DNA of 6,357 bases, taken from contig JAFYWO010000176.1 in assembly GCA_017557925.1 (NCBI GenBank), forward strand, positions 1 to 6,357, given 5' to 3'. The translations under genes were made by a program, and so were the position numbers. This stretch comes from Alphaproteobacteria bacterium. GTDB lineage: Bacteria > Pseudomonadota > Alphaproteobacteria > RF32 > CAG-239. Shown in pieces: positions 1 through 5,524 of this stretch; positions within the stretch are counted from its first letter, which is position 1, and the number at the start of each line of letters is the position of its first letter. The notes under the pieces are model-generated. The model saw nothing but the letters and a program-made list of their open reading frames with translations. It searched no databases and was not told the DNA's origin.

Positions 1-86
1 GTTTCGGCTTCGGCTTCCAGCTCCTTAATGAAGCTCTCAATAGCCTTAATCTGTTCTACTCTCTTAATAATCATTTCGCTGCTCAT
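1..86 (-). CDS. Partial CDS, N-terminal 28 residues of a helical Glu/Lys-rich protein
   Basis: The reading frame begins with ATG at 86-84 and runs off the left edge without a stop. The visible part starts MSSEMIIKRVEQ and ends in an ELEAEAE-type stretch, which predicts one continuous amphipathic or coiled-coil helix. A good ribosome site (AGGAG, 96-100) lies 9 nt upstream, and a near-consensus promoter sits just beyond it, so this is a real and probably well-expressed gene. The style resembles the start of small proteins common in Clostridia phages and integrative elements, which have an N-terminal Ala/Glu-rich helix before a compact domain. That is a recollection from 28 residues only, and no function can be assigned. 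The start is secure; the product is not. Confidence 0.75.
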   Translation of the reverse strand, partial: MSSEMIIKRVEQIKAIESFIKELEAEAE

Positions 87-144
87 GGTTCATATCTCCT
101 TTATAATATCTTCGGTATAATGTGTTGCTCTTCCTTACACACTT

Positions 145-173
145 ATAATACCATAATGTAAAAACAATGTCAA
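145..173 (-). promoter_or_regulatory. Near-consensus sigma-70/sigma-A promoter for the left-edge gene
   Basis: On the minus strand a perfect -35 box TTGACA (173-168) is followed by exactly 17 nt and a -10 box TATTAT (150-145). Transcription would start near 138 and give a leader of about 50 nt before the ATG at 86. The spacer contains TGTTTTTACA (166-157), one of three copies of that 10-mer in this intergenic region, so a protein binding that motif would sit directly on the promoter. Confidence 0.8.
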
Positions 174-274
174 GCACTTTCTTTACATTTTGTAAAATAA
201 ATCTTTTTACAAGTCTGTTTTTACACTTTTGGAGCGATTTTCCATGTAAGCTGCAAGTATAGTCTGTTTTTACA
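157..274. repeat. Cluster of TTTACA/TGTAAA hexamers, candidate operator array
   Basis: Six copies of the hexamer TTTACA or its complement fall within 118 bp: 157-162 (minus), 182-187 (plus), 191-196 (minus), 206-211 (plus), 220-225 (plus) and 269-274 (plus). The pair at 182-196 forms a perfect inverted repeat, TTTACA-ttt-TGTAAA. The 10-mer TGTTTTTACA occurs three times (157-166 on the minus strand, 216-225 and 265-274 on the plus strand). The last two are part of a 14-bp direct repeat (212-225 and 261-274) spaced 49 bp. One copy lies between the -35 and -10 boxes of the leftward promoter. The region has no gene. It looks like a multi-site repressor region, but the AT-rich base composition raises the chance rate, and no known regulator is identified. 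Confidence 0.5.
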
Positions 275-281
275 AGAAATA

Positions 282-313
282 ATAAAGCCGCTGCATAATG
301 GCAGCGGCTTTAT
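282..313 (-). terminator. Rho-independent terminator of the 185-aa gene
   Basis: A perfect 13-bp inverted repeat (282-294 against 301-313) encloses a 6-nt loop. The stem has a GC-rich core (GCCGCTGC/GCAGCGGC). It starts 8 nt after the TAA stop (324-322) of the upstream gene. On the minus strand the stem ends in TTTAT and is followed by a T-rich run. The mirror end is also A/T-rich, so it may stop transcription from both sides. Confidence 0.85.
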
Positions 314-321
314 AGCAGCTC

Positions 322-879
322 TTAGAAGAGGTCTGCAAATTCATCATACTTCTCGGTTGTTCTCTTGGCCTTAGGAGTAAATTTATTGGCCTTAGGAGTA
401 ATGCCAAAGTGCTTTACAAACTCAGCTCTTGCACCACTCAGGTCAAAAGTTTCGTAGGTTTCACCGGTAACGGCATCAACTCTCACGGTCTTAGCAACGG
501 CCTGACCCTTCTTGTTAATCTTGTGAATAGGCACACCGTTAGCACCCATGCAGACAGTAGAAACCTTCTTAGGAACTACCTTGGAAGATGCTGCCTTGAA
601 ATCACCCTTAACCCACTTCTGTTCCTCAGCAGAGGTAGCAAATTTCTTGATGTATGCTGCCATAAATGCCTTGGTGATTTCGGTAATCATAAGATTTTCG
701 GCAATGTATGTATTTGCTTCATCCTGCTTCATATCTTTCAGGAATTTAACGGCCTTCTCTACTGCGGCCTTCTTTTCAGCTTCCTTAACACCGCCTTCGG
801 TCTTTTCAGCAGCTACCTTTGCCTTGATAGCATCCTTTTCTGCCTGAGTTAATTCAAATGCTTTGATTTCCTTTGCCAT
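322..879 (-). CDS. Lys/Ala-rich 185-aa protein of unknown function, probably highly expressed
   Basis: I do not recognise this protein. Residues 1-55 are a charged Lys/Ala/Glu helical region, 60-95 a more hydrophobic helical part, and 105-160 looks beta-rich (VSTVCMGANGVPIH, KTVRVDAVTGETYETF). The C-terminus has a short basic repeat (TPKANK, TPKAKR) and ends in an acidic aromatic tail, YDEFADLF. The only cysteine is at 110, and there is no signal peptide or membrane segment. The ATG at 879 has an AAGAAGG ribosome site. It has its own promoter (923-951) and terminator (282-313), so it is a single-gene unit. Lysine codons are strongly biased: 27 of 32 are AAG, which suggests high expression. 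A basic body with an acidic Phe-ending tail recalls single-stranded DNA-binding proteins, but no OB-fold signature is evident and I do not assign that function. Confidence 0.85.
   Translation of the reverse strand: MAKEIKAFELTQAEKDAIKAKVAAEKTEGGVKEAEKKAAVEKAVKFLKDMKQDEANTYIAENLMITEITKAFMAAYIKKFATSAEEQKWVKGDFKAASSKVVPKKVSTVCMGANGVPIHKINKKGQAVAKTVRVDAVTGETYETFDLSGARAEFVKHFGITPKANKFTPKAKRTTEKYDEFADLF
365..401 (-). repeat. Tandem 16-bp repeat (21-bp period) inside the 185-aa gene
   Basis: A 16-bp unit occurs identically at 365-380 and 386-401. The 21-bp period equals seven codons and produces the two TPKA segments near residues 161-172 (TPKANK then TPKAKR). It looks like a recent small in-frame duplication that adds basic residues just before the acidic C-terminus. 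Confidence 0.7.
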
Positions 880-922
880 GATATGAACCTTCTTTCTTTT
901 GGTTTGTTATTTGATTGCTATG

Positions 923-951
923 ATTATAATGCAAATATTCAGTTAATTCAA
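923..951 (-). promoter_or_regulatory. Promoter of the 185-aa gene
   Basis: On the minus strand TTGAAT (951-946) and a perfect TATAAT (928-923) are separated by exactly 17 nt. The -35 box begins 2 nt after the stop codon of the endonuclease gene (956-954), so the promoter fills the short intergenic gap. The leader to the ATG at 879 would be about 36 nt. No terminator separates the endonuclease gene from this unit, so operon read-through into it is possible. Confidence 0.8.
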
Positions 952-953
952 CA

Positions 954-1907
954 TTAAATCAACGCATTCAGTTTTTGTTTAGCAATAGCCAGCTTATTTT
1001 CGCAAGCGGCAATCTTCTCTTCCGCTTTCTCTATTGCAGCTTTTGCCTTTTCAATCTGCTTCTCTGTCTTTGCATTATCCAGCTTGCTCTGACTATCTGC
1101 AAGCTTGTCCTTTGCTTTCTGCAATGCTTCTTCGGCCTTATTTACATCTTCCTGAGCTTTCTCTTTAATTCTAACGCTCTTCATATCATATTTATCTTTG
1201 ATATTGTTCCAGCGTGGAATATCAAGTTCTACTCCGAAGGTAGCCTTATAATTACGCTTAAATTTCGTTAGCCATGTAGAAGCAATAGTATTTCTAAACT
1301 TAGGCTCTAAATATACCGTTTCTTCAATAGCACAAATGAAATCTTCCAATGAAGTAAATACAGAATAATCCGTAACTGCTTCACTATACCATGCAGCCGG
1401 TCTAATTTTATGTATTACTCCGTCTTTAACTTGTAAGTTAATAGGATAATCTTCCATTCTTCTGGTAATCTGCCATACCTTTTTAAGCCATAAGTCTTTA
1501 ATTACTACATAGCCGTCATCCGTCATATCATAGCCAAATATCAGATAATCTACATCCAGCATATAAGGCTTCTCAATGATTTCTTCTGCATACATTCTGA
1601 AATCAGCAATATCAAACGCTGCACTTGCACTTCTATTAAACGCCTTTACTTCCAAAAGATTTTCTGTAAGGTTGTCAGGGTTTAGGAAGAAATCAGGGGG
1701 CATCTGTGAGTTCTCAGAAGGAGCATACTCTATCCCATGATGGTCTAACCATCCTTGCAGCCACTCTTGGATGATATTACCAACTACATCACGCTGCTTT
1801 ACAATGATGCTTACATCACCCAAATAAAATTTTATTTGCCCTTGTATCTCAAAGATTTTATCTTCGTTTATGAGCTTTTCATAAACCTCTTGTGCCGTTA
1901 CTCTCAT
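954..1907 (-). CDS. Type II restriction endonuclease, NgoBV/NlaIV-like, with C-terminal coiled coil
   Basis: This is the probable nuclease of the R-M pair. A PD-(D/E)xK core is visible: P71-D72, then 13 residues to E86-V-K88 (MPPDFFLN, LLEVKAF), in a predicted alpha/beta context. The N-terminal pattern (TAQEVYEKL, GNIIQEWLQGWL) and the stretch after the catalytic lysine (FDIADFRMYAEEI, DVDYLIFGY) match my memory of the NgoBV/NlaIV family, which cuts GGNNCC. That specificity is inferred and untested. The core seems to end near residue 242. Residues 245-317 are a continuous Lys/Ala/Glu heptad-like helix, an extension I do not associate with the family, whose members I recall as about 240 aa. 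The ATG at 1907 has an AAGGGG ribosome site (1915-1920) overlapping the methyltransferase stop codon, with an 11-nt gap, so translation may depend on the methyltransferase. Confidence 0.75.
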   Translation of the reverse strand: MRVTAQEVYEKLINEDKIFEIQGQIKFYLGDVSIIVKQRDVVGNIIQEWLQGWLDHHGIEYAPSENSQMPPDFFLNPDNLTENLLEVKAFNRSASAAFDIADFRMYAEEIIEKPYMLDVDYLIFGYDMTDDGYVVIKDLWLKKVWQITRRMEDYPINLQVKDGVIHKIRPAAWYSEAVTDYSVFTSLEDFICAIEETVYLEPKFRNTIASTWLTKFKRNYKATFGVELDIPRWNNIKDKYDMKSVRIKEKAQEDVNKAEEALQKAKDKLADSQSKLDNAKTEKQIEKAKAAIEKAEEKIAACENKLAIAKQKLNALI

Positions 1908-1918
1908 ATTACTACCCC

Positions 1919-3190
1919 TTACAATACATCCAATACTTTTTCTGCTACTGCTTTAATTACCGGCACCACAACAGTATTTCCCAATAGGTCATAACCATCC
2001 GATACAGATACATCAAACTTATAGCTATCAGGATAGCCGCACATTCTAAGGCCTTCTCTGAGGGTAAGCTTTCTTAGGCCTTCCCCATCAACTACATAAA
2101 GATGCTGCATATCCATTGCAACAAGTGTCGGTGCAATGTCATTAGGGTCTAATATCTTGTTTATCTCAAAGGACATCTTACCGGCTACGATATTATAACC
2201 TAAGGGAAGTTCGGTATCTTGCACGCGTGTGTTGCCTACCTTCTTCTTAGGATGCTCCATTTTCAAGTAGCCTTTTTCTACTAAGTTAGCAAGCATCTCT
2301 TCCAGCTCTTCATCAAAATAGAAGGTTTTAATCTGCTCCAATGTAAGCGGCATACCGTCCATCCAATCAATGCCGAAGTCCTCAGCCCACTTTTTCTTCC
2401 GTCTTTCTTTTAGCATGAGGTTCATAAAGGCTTTTTCTTTGGGAGAAATTACACCTTTATAGTCAATATCCCAGCTATGAATATTGTTTTCACCACCACG
2501 CTTATCCTTTATAGACTTTCCGTATAACTCCTCTACCTTATAATGGCTTAATACTAATTCTACAAAAGGATGGTTAGATACTTCTAAGCCACTCTCTAAT
2601 ATATCTTTCAAGCAGCTATTAGTAATCTTAAAATTATCTAATGCAGGAGCTTCTTTTTTAGTTCCTACAATATAAATTCTCTTTCTATCCTGAGGAACGC
2701 CGAAATACTTCGCATTCAGAACCTTCCAAGATACCTTATAGCCTAATGCATCTAAGTGTTCCAAGATAATTCTGAGGGTTCTTCCAATAGGGTCTTTGCT
2801 GTTTTCTCTATCGTGATTTACTAACCCCTCTACATTCTCTAAGATAAATGCTTTCGGCTGCTTCTCTTGCATGATACGCTCTACTTCAAAGAACATAGTT
2901 CCTCTTGTATCTTCAAATCCTAAGCGTTTTCCGGCAGCAGAGAAAGCTTGGCAAGGAAAGCCAGCTAATAACACATCAAAGTCCGGTATATCCGTGGCGG
3001 CTACTTGCGTAATATCCCCATGAATGGTTTCTTCCGGATGATTTTGCTTTAATACCTCTAATGCATAGGGTTTAATCTCCGATGTGAAAACACATTCAGT
3101 TTCAATATTTCTATCAGCACAAGCTAATTCAAAACCTTTTCTAATACCGCCGATACCTGCAAATAAATCAATAAACCGTAGTTTCTCCAT
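1919..3190 (-). CDS. C5-cytosine DNA methyltransferase (type II R-M)
   Basis: It transfers a methyl group from S-adenosylmethionine to carbon 5 of cytosine and should protect host DNA from the adjacent nuclease. All hallmark motifs are present in order in 423 residues: motif I FIDLFAGIGG (6-15), motif IV GFPCQAFS with catalytic Cys80, motif VI ENVEGL (118-123), motif VIII QDRKRIYIVG (167-176), a variable target-recognition region of about 190 residues, motif IX near RKLTLREGLRMCGYP (373-387) and motif X GYDLLGNTVVVPVI (399-412). The enzyme looks intact. I chose ATG 3190 because motif I follows directly, AAAGGAAG lies at good spacing, and it begins 2 nt after the upstream stop. The in-frame start at 3256 would overlap that gene. 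A perfect TATAAT (3220-3215) lies about 25 nt upstream but has no good -35 box. The partner nuclease suggests GGNNCC as target. Confidence 0.95.
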   Translation of the reverse strand: MEKLRFIDLFAGIGGIRKGFELACADRNIETECVFTSEIKPYALEVLKQNHPEETIHGDITQVAATDIPDFDVLLAGFPCQAFSAAGKRLGFEDTRGTMFFEVERIMQEKQPKAFILENVEGLVNHDRENSKDPIGRTLRIILEHLDALGYKVSWKVLNAKYFGVPQDRKRIYIVGTKKEAPALDNFKITNSCLKDILESGLEVSNHPFVELVLSHYKVEELYGKSIKDKRGGENNIHSWDIDYKGVISPKEKAFMNLMLKERRKKKWAEDFGIDWMDGMPLTLEQIKTFYFDEELEEMLANLVEKGYLKMEHPKKKVGNTRVQDTELPLGYNIVAGKMSFEINKILDPNDIAPTLVAMDMQHLYVVDGEGLRKLTLREGLRMCGYPDSYKFDVSVSDGYDLLGNTVVVPVIKAVAEKVLDVL

Positions 3191-3192
3191 AA

Positions 3193-3390
3193 TTATCTTC
3201 CTTTGTTTTCGCTTATTATAATAAATCGGTCTAATGCATAATCGCAGCTGCCGCAATCAAAATAGAAATCTTCTTCAATTTCCATTCTAAGCTTTTCTGC
3301 TTCATCGGCTGCATTATAGAGCTTTAATTTTTCTTCGCACTCAATGCAACGCTGCGGAAGCGGTTTTACTTCTCTTATCTCTAACATCAT
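3193..3390 (-). CDS. Small four-cysteine (zinc-ribbon-like) protein, 65 aa
   Basis: This small unrecognised protein begins MMLEIREVK and has two Cys pairs, CIEC (15, 18) and CGSC (46, 49). They are separated by a Glu/Lys-rich helical segment, so it could bind one zinc ion with the two knuckles brought together. The acidic middle reads AEKLRMEIEED. The ATG at 3390-3388 overlaps the previous TAA by one base (TAATG), and a second ATG follows immediately. AAAGGG upstream suits either. A start at 3417 is possible but would overlap the upstream gene by 28 nt. Its stop is 2 nt before the methyltransferase ATG, so it is embedded in the operon. It is not a restriction controller (C) protein, because no helix-turn-helix is present. 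The role is unknown. Confidence 0.7.
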   Translation of the reverse strand: MMLEIREVKPLPQRCIECEEKLKLYNAADEAEKLRMEIEEDFYFDCGSCDYALDRFIIISENKGR

Positions 3391-4043
3391 TATCCCTTTC
3401 CGAAAAGCTTTTGCCAAAAGCTTTTCTTTACCGGTGCAGCAGGCTCCTGAATGTCACCGGCTGCATCTGTGATAATAATTTCTTCTTCCTCTTGGCTCCC
3501 AGCAGCTTCTAATAGCTCTGCGGCCTTATCGGCGGCGGCTATATATTGCTGCCCTCTTGTCAGCTCCATGGCTTCTCTCAAACGCTCAGAGTAATCTTTT
3601 ATCTGTTCGTTTTGCATTGCTATCTGAGCTTCATAGGCTGCAATCTGCTTATCTTTTGCAGCTAATTGCTCTTGGATAGTAGTCAGCATAGCACGCATAA
3701 GCTCCATACTGTCACTCTGTGGCGGTGTTGCGGCTTGTTTCGGTTCTGTGTCGGTCTGTTCCGAAACATTCTCGTTCTGATTTGAGGCTTCTGTGGCGTT
3801 TTGTGGCGGTTTTTCGGTCTGTGTCGCATCATGTGGCGGCGTTTCGGAACAACCGACACACGCCAAAAAGTCAAAATCAGGCTTTACTTTCGCACTAATA
3901 GCAGCGGCTGCATCCAAATTATAGTAGCGTGTTTGCTTATCTTCTCTACTGGCTCCAATAGCAGCAGCATTGATAGCTCTTTGAATAGTGGGTTTTGATA
4001 CCCCCAATAAATCAGCTAAATCTTTTACAGTAAATTCTCTCAT
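3390..4043 (-). CDS. Helix-turn-helix/coiled-coil replication-associated protein (RepX/OrfX-like)
   Basis: The 217-residue protein has an N-terminal helix-turn-helix (residues 3-25, FTVKDLADLLGVSKPTIQRA). A Thr/Pro/Gln/Glu-rich low-complexity linker (about 65-110) follows, then a Gln/Glu/Lys coiled coil (about 117-155) and a tail KKSFWQKLFGKG with aromatic and basic residues. This layout resembles the small protein encoded directly after rep in many theta-replicating Gram-positive plasmids (lactococcal RepX/OrfX type), which is thought to help replication, copy control or stability. The assignment rests on architecture and position, not strong sequence identity. I chose ATG 4043 because it overlaps the rep stop as ATGA and has GGAGAAG at 4051-4057. 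The longer frame begins with a poorly supported TTG at 4067. Translational coupling to rep is likely. Confidence 0.75.
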   Translation of the reverse strand: MREFTVKDLADLLGVSKPTIQRAINAAAIGASREDKQTRYYNLDAAAAISAKVKPDFDFLACVGCSETPPHDATQTEKPPQNATEASNQNENVSEQTDTEPKQAATPPQSDSMELMRAMLTTIQEQLAAKDKQIAAYEAQIAMQNEQIKDYSERLREAMELTRGQQYIAAADKAAELLEAAGSQEEEEIIITDAAGDIQEPAAPVKKSFWQKLFGKG

Positions 4044-5410
4044 TGCTCTGCTTCTCCAATCTTCCAATATCTATAAACGGTTGCACTACTAATACCGGTA
4101 GCCGCCACGCACTCCTTAGCACTCTTATAGGGATTGTCTTTTCTCCATTGCTGGACAACATCTCTATTCTTTTGGCTTTTATTCTTGCTGCCTTTCGGTC
4201 TGCCATCTGATTTAAGCTCACCGGCATCTTTAAGAATGGCTTTTGTATTTCTCGCAATCTTCAAATGTAGCGGCTGCTTACGATGATTTCTTTTATTCTT
4301 CTCTATGTGAATAGCCGTTAATGCACTAATACTATCAATAGGGAAGGTAATATAATTATCGTTAAACATTTCAAGAGCTGCAAGCACATCTTCTCTCGTA
4401 AATCTGTTCTGTGGCTCAACCGTTAAATCATCCAGCATATCAACTAACCCAAAAGCATCATCTGATAGCTCATCATAATCAATGCCGCATTTCTTTGCAT
4501 AGATAGCTAATACCATAACACCATAATACCGGTGGCCTACAACAATCTTTGCTTTTAATTCATTAAGCCACCAATCATAAACGGCTCTGTTTGCTTGCCA
4601 TGTTCCTCTTGGCTGCTTATTTATTATACGCTTATCATACCATTCCGGATATTTTTTTGCAGCTTCCTGCAATGTAAGATTTGATTTATACGCATATTCT
4701 TTTACTCTATGCTTCTCCGGAACGAAATCATTAAGATAATCAACCTCTATCAAGCCGCCTATCTCATAAGCCTTTGTCCGGTTGCCGCCTTTTGTAACGC
4801 CGCCAACTAACCGGAAGCCCTGAAATAAAGACTCAATTTGTGGCTTCTCTGCAAGCTCAGATACTAAACCATTCCATATCTTCTTTGTAAGCTCTGTTTT
4901 AAGGTCTGCCAGCTGAGCAACCACATTCTTATAGCAGGGAAGCGGCTGAACGAACTGATAATACAAATGCACTCCGGTGCCACTCCAAACAATAAAAGTA
5001 GGCTTAGGTAAATAACCTATCTCTATTTGATGGAACAAATTTTGTAATTTCCCTATATCAGTTATACCATCAAGGTCAATAGCTAAGGCATAAATATATC
5101 GTGCATTCTGACTTGACCGGCTCCTACCGGCATAGCTTATAGGACTAAGGATTATGAAATTATCACTTTCCAATAGTTCGTCTAAGCTCTCTAAACCATC
5201 ATGCACGAAACAACGCCGTGCCGGAGCTTTACGCTGCTGCTCTGAGCTTGGCGGCAACAACTCTACGGCAATAGCATTATATTTTCCCTGAACTTGCAGC
5301 CCTTTTTCTTCCAGCTCACCTTCGGGGAAAATAGCTCTATAAAATTCTTTCGGTTCTACTTCGTCAAAGTATGTATCAAGATACTCACGAATGAAAACCC
5401 TATCTTGCAT
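4040..5410 (-). CDS. rep: Plasmid-type replication protein, archaeo-eukaryotic-primase-like, with C-terminal HTH
   Basis: This is the probable replication initiator/primase (456 aa). The central part shows motifs of the archaeo-eukaryotic primase superfamily: an acidic DLD pair in YALAIDLDGI (D112, D114), then SGTGVHLYYQF (143-153, with His148), then FRLVGGVTKGGNRTKAYEIG (199-218), where such proteins usually carry a conserved Arg and basic residues. A helical region spans 270-370. After a basic GRPKGSKNK linker (403-411, AT-hook-like), the C-terminus forms a helix-turn-helix (about 426-452, SAKECVAATGISSATVYRYW) that could bind the origin repeats or its own promoter. ATG 5410 has a strong AAAGGGGG ribosome site 8 nt upstream. 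Promoter, dyad and phased repeats lie directly upstream. The gene overlaps the next by 4 nt. Family membership is inferred from motifs; a RepB-like initiator is the alternative. Confidence 0.8.
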   Translation of the reverse strand: MQDRVFIREYLDTYFDEVEPKEFYRAIFPEGELEEKGLQVQGKYNAIAVELLPPSSEQQRKAPARRCFVHDGLESLDELLESDNFIILSPISYAGRSRSSQNARYIYALAIDLDGITDIGKLQNLFHQIEIGYLPKPTFIVWSGTGVHLYYQFVQPLPCYKNVVAQLADLKTELTKKIWNGLVSELAEKPQIESLFQGFRLVGGVTKGGNRTKAYEIGGLIEVDYLNDFVPEKHRVKEYAYKSNLTLQEAAKKYPEWYDKRIINKQPRGTWQANRAVYDWWLNELKAKIVVGHRYYGVMVLAIYAKKCGIDYDELSDDAFGLVDMLDDLTVEPQNRFTREDVLAALEMFNDNYITFPIDSISALTAIHIEKNKRNHRKQPLHLKIARNTKAILKDAGELKSDGRPKGSKNKSQKNRDVVQQWRKDNPYKSAKECVAATGISSATVYRYWKIGEAEQ

Positions 5411-5452
5411 GAGATAATCCCCCTTTACTTAGGCTTAGACTGCTCCATGCTG

Positions 5453-5482
5453 ATTATACCAAAAGGGGCACTATATTATCAA
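5453..5482 (-). promoter_or_regulatory. rep operon promoter
   Basis: On the minus strand TTGATA (5482-5477) and a perfect TATAAT (5458-5453) are 18 nt apart. This predicts a start near 5446 and a leader of about 35 nt ending in the strong rep ribosome site. The -35 box lies inside the left arm of the concentric dyad at 5475-5524. It is the only convincing promoter seen upstream of the five-gene cluster. Confidence 0.75.
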
Positions 5483-5524
5483 TAGATAAAATGAGAAAAA
5501 TTTCTCAAAAAACCTATTGATAAT
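5475..5524. promoter_or_regulatory. Concentric dyad (nested inverted repeats), candidate rep operator or origin element
   Basis: A perfect 11-bp inverted repeat (ATTATCAATAG at 5475-5485, complement at 5514-5524) encloses a second perfect 7-bp inverted repeat (TGAGAAA at 5492-5498, complement at 5501-5507). Both share exactly the same centre, between 5499 and 5500. The 6-nt segments between the arms do not pair. The left outer arm covers the -35 box of the rep promoter. The layout fits two stacked sites for a dimeric protein, such as Rep autorepression, or an extrudable origin hairpin. The binding protein is unknown. Confidence 0.7.

Noticed and set aside
409..852. Long open frames on the plus strand opposite the 185-aa gene (also 548-847)
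   Set aside because: The minus-strand gene has promoter, ribosome site, codon bias and terminator. The plus-strand frames lack these and arise from its AAG-rich codon pattern.
3188..3256. Methyltransferase starting at 3256 with 22 extra residues
   Set aside because: The extra residues are the four-Cys gene read in another frame. The ATG at 3190 has its own ribosome site and sits just before motif I.
3193..3390. Four-Cys protein as an R-M controller (C) protein
   Set aside because: C proteins are small helix-turn-helix dimers with C-box operators. No helix-turn-helix or C-box-like repeat is visible upstream of the methyltransferase.
3683..3874. 63-codon minus-strand frame inside the helix-turn-helix gene, and a plus-strand frame at 3801-3998
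   Set aside because: Arg/His/Pro-rich translations are typical of a shifted read of the repetitive linker. There is no ribosome site, and the main frame is well supported.
4041..4067. Longer version of the helix-turn-helix protein starting at a TTG at 4067
   Set aside because: The ATG at 4043 overlaps the rep stop as ATGA, has GGAGAAG at suitable spacing, and starts directly at the conserved-looking helix-turn-helix.
4012..4257. 81-codon minus-strand frame overlapping the end of rep and the start of the next gene
   Set aside because: It straddles two tightly coupled genes in another frame, and the rep helix-turn-helix frame explains the sequence better.
5294..5485. Plus-strand 63-codon frame over the rep start and promoter
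   Set aside because: No ribosome site, overlap with the rep start, and a hydrophobic composition expected from the complement of this region. No good antisense promoter was found for a copy-control RNA either.
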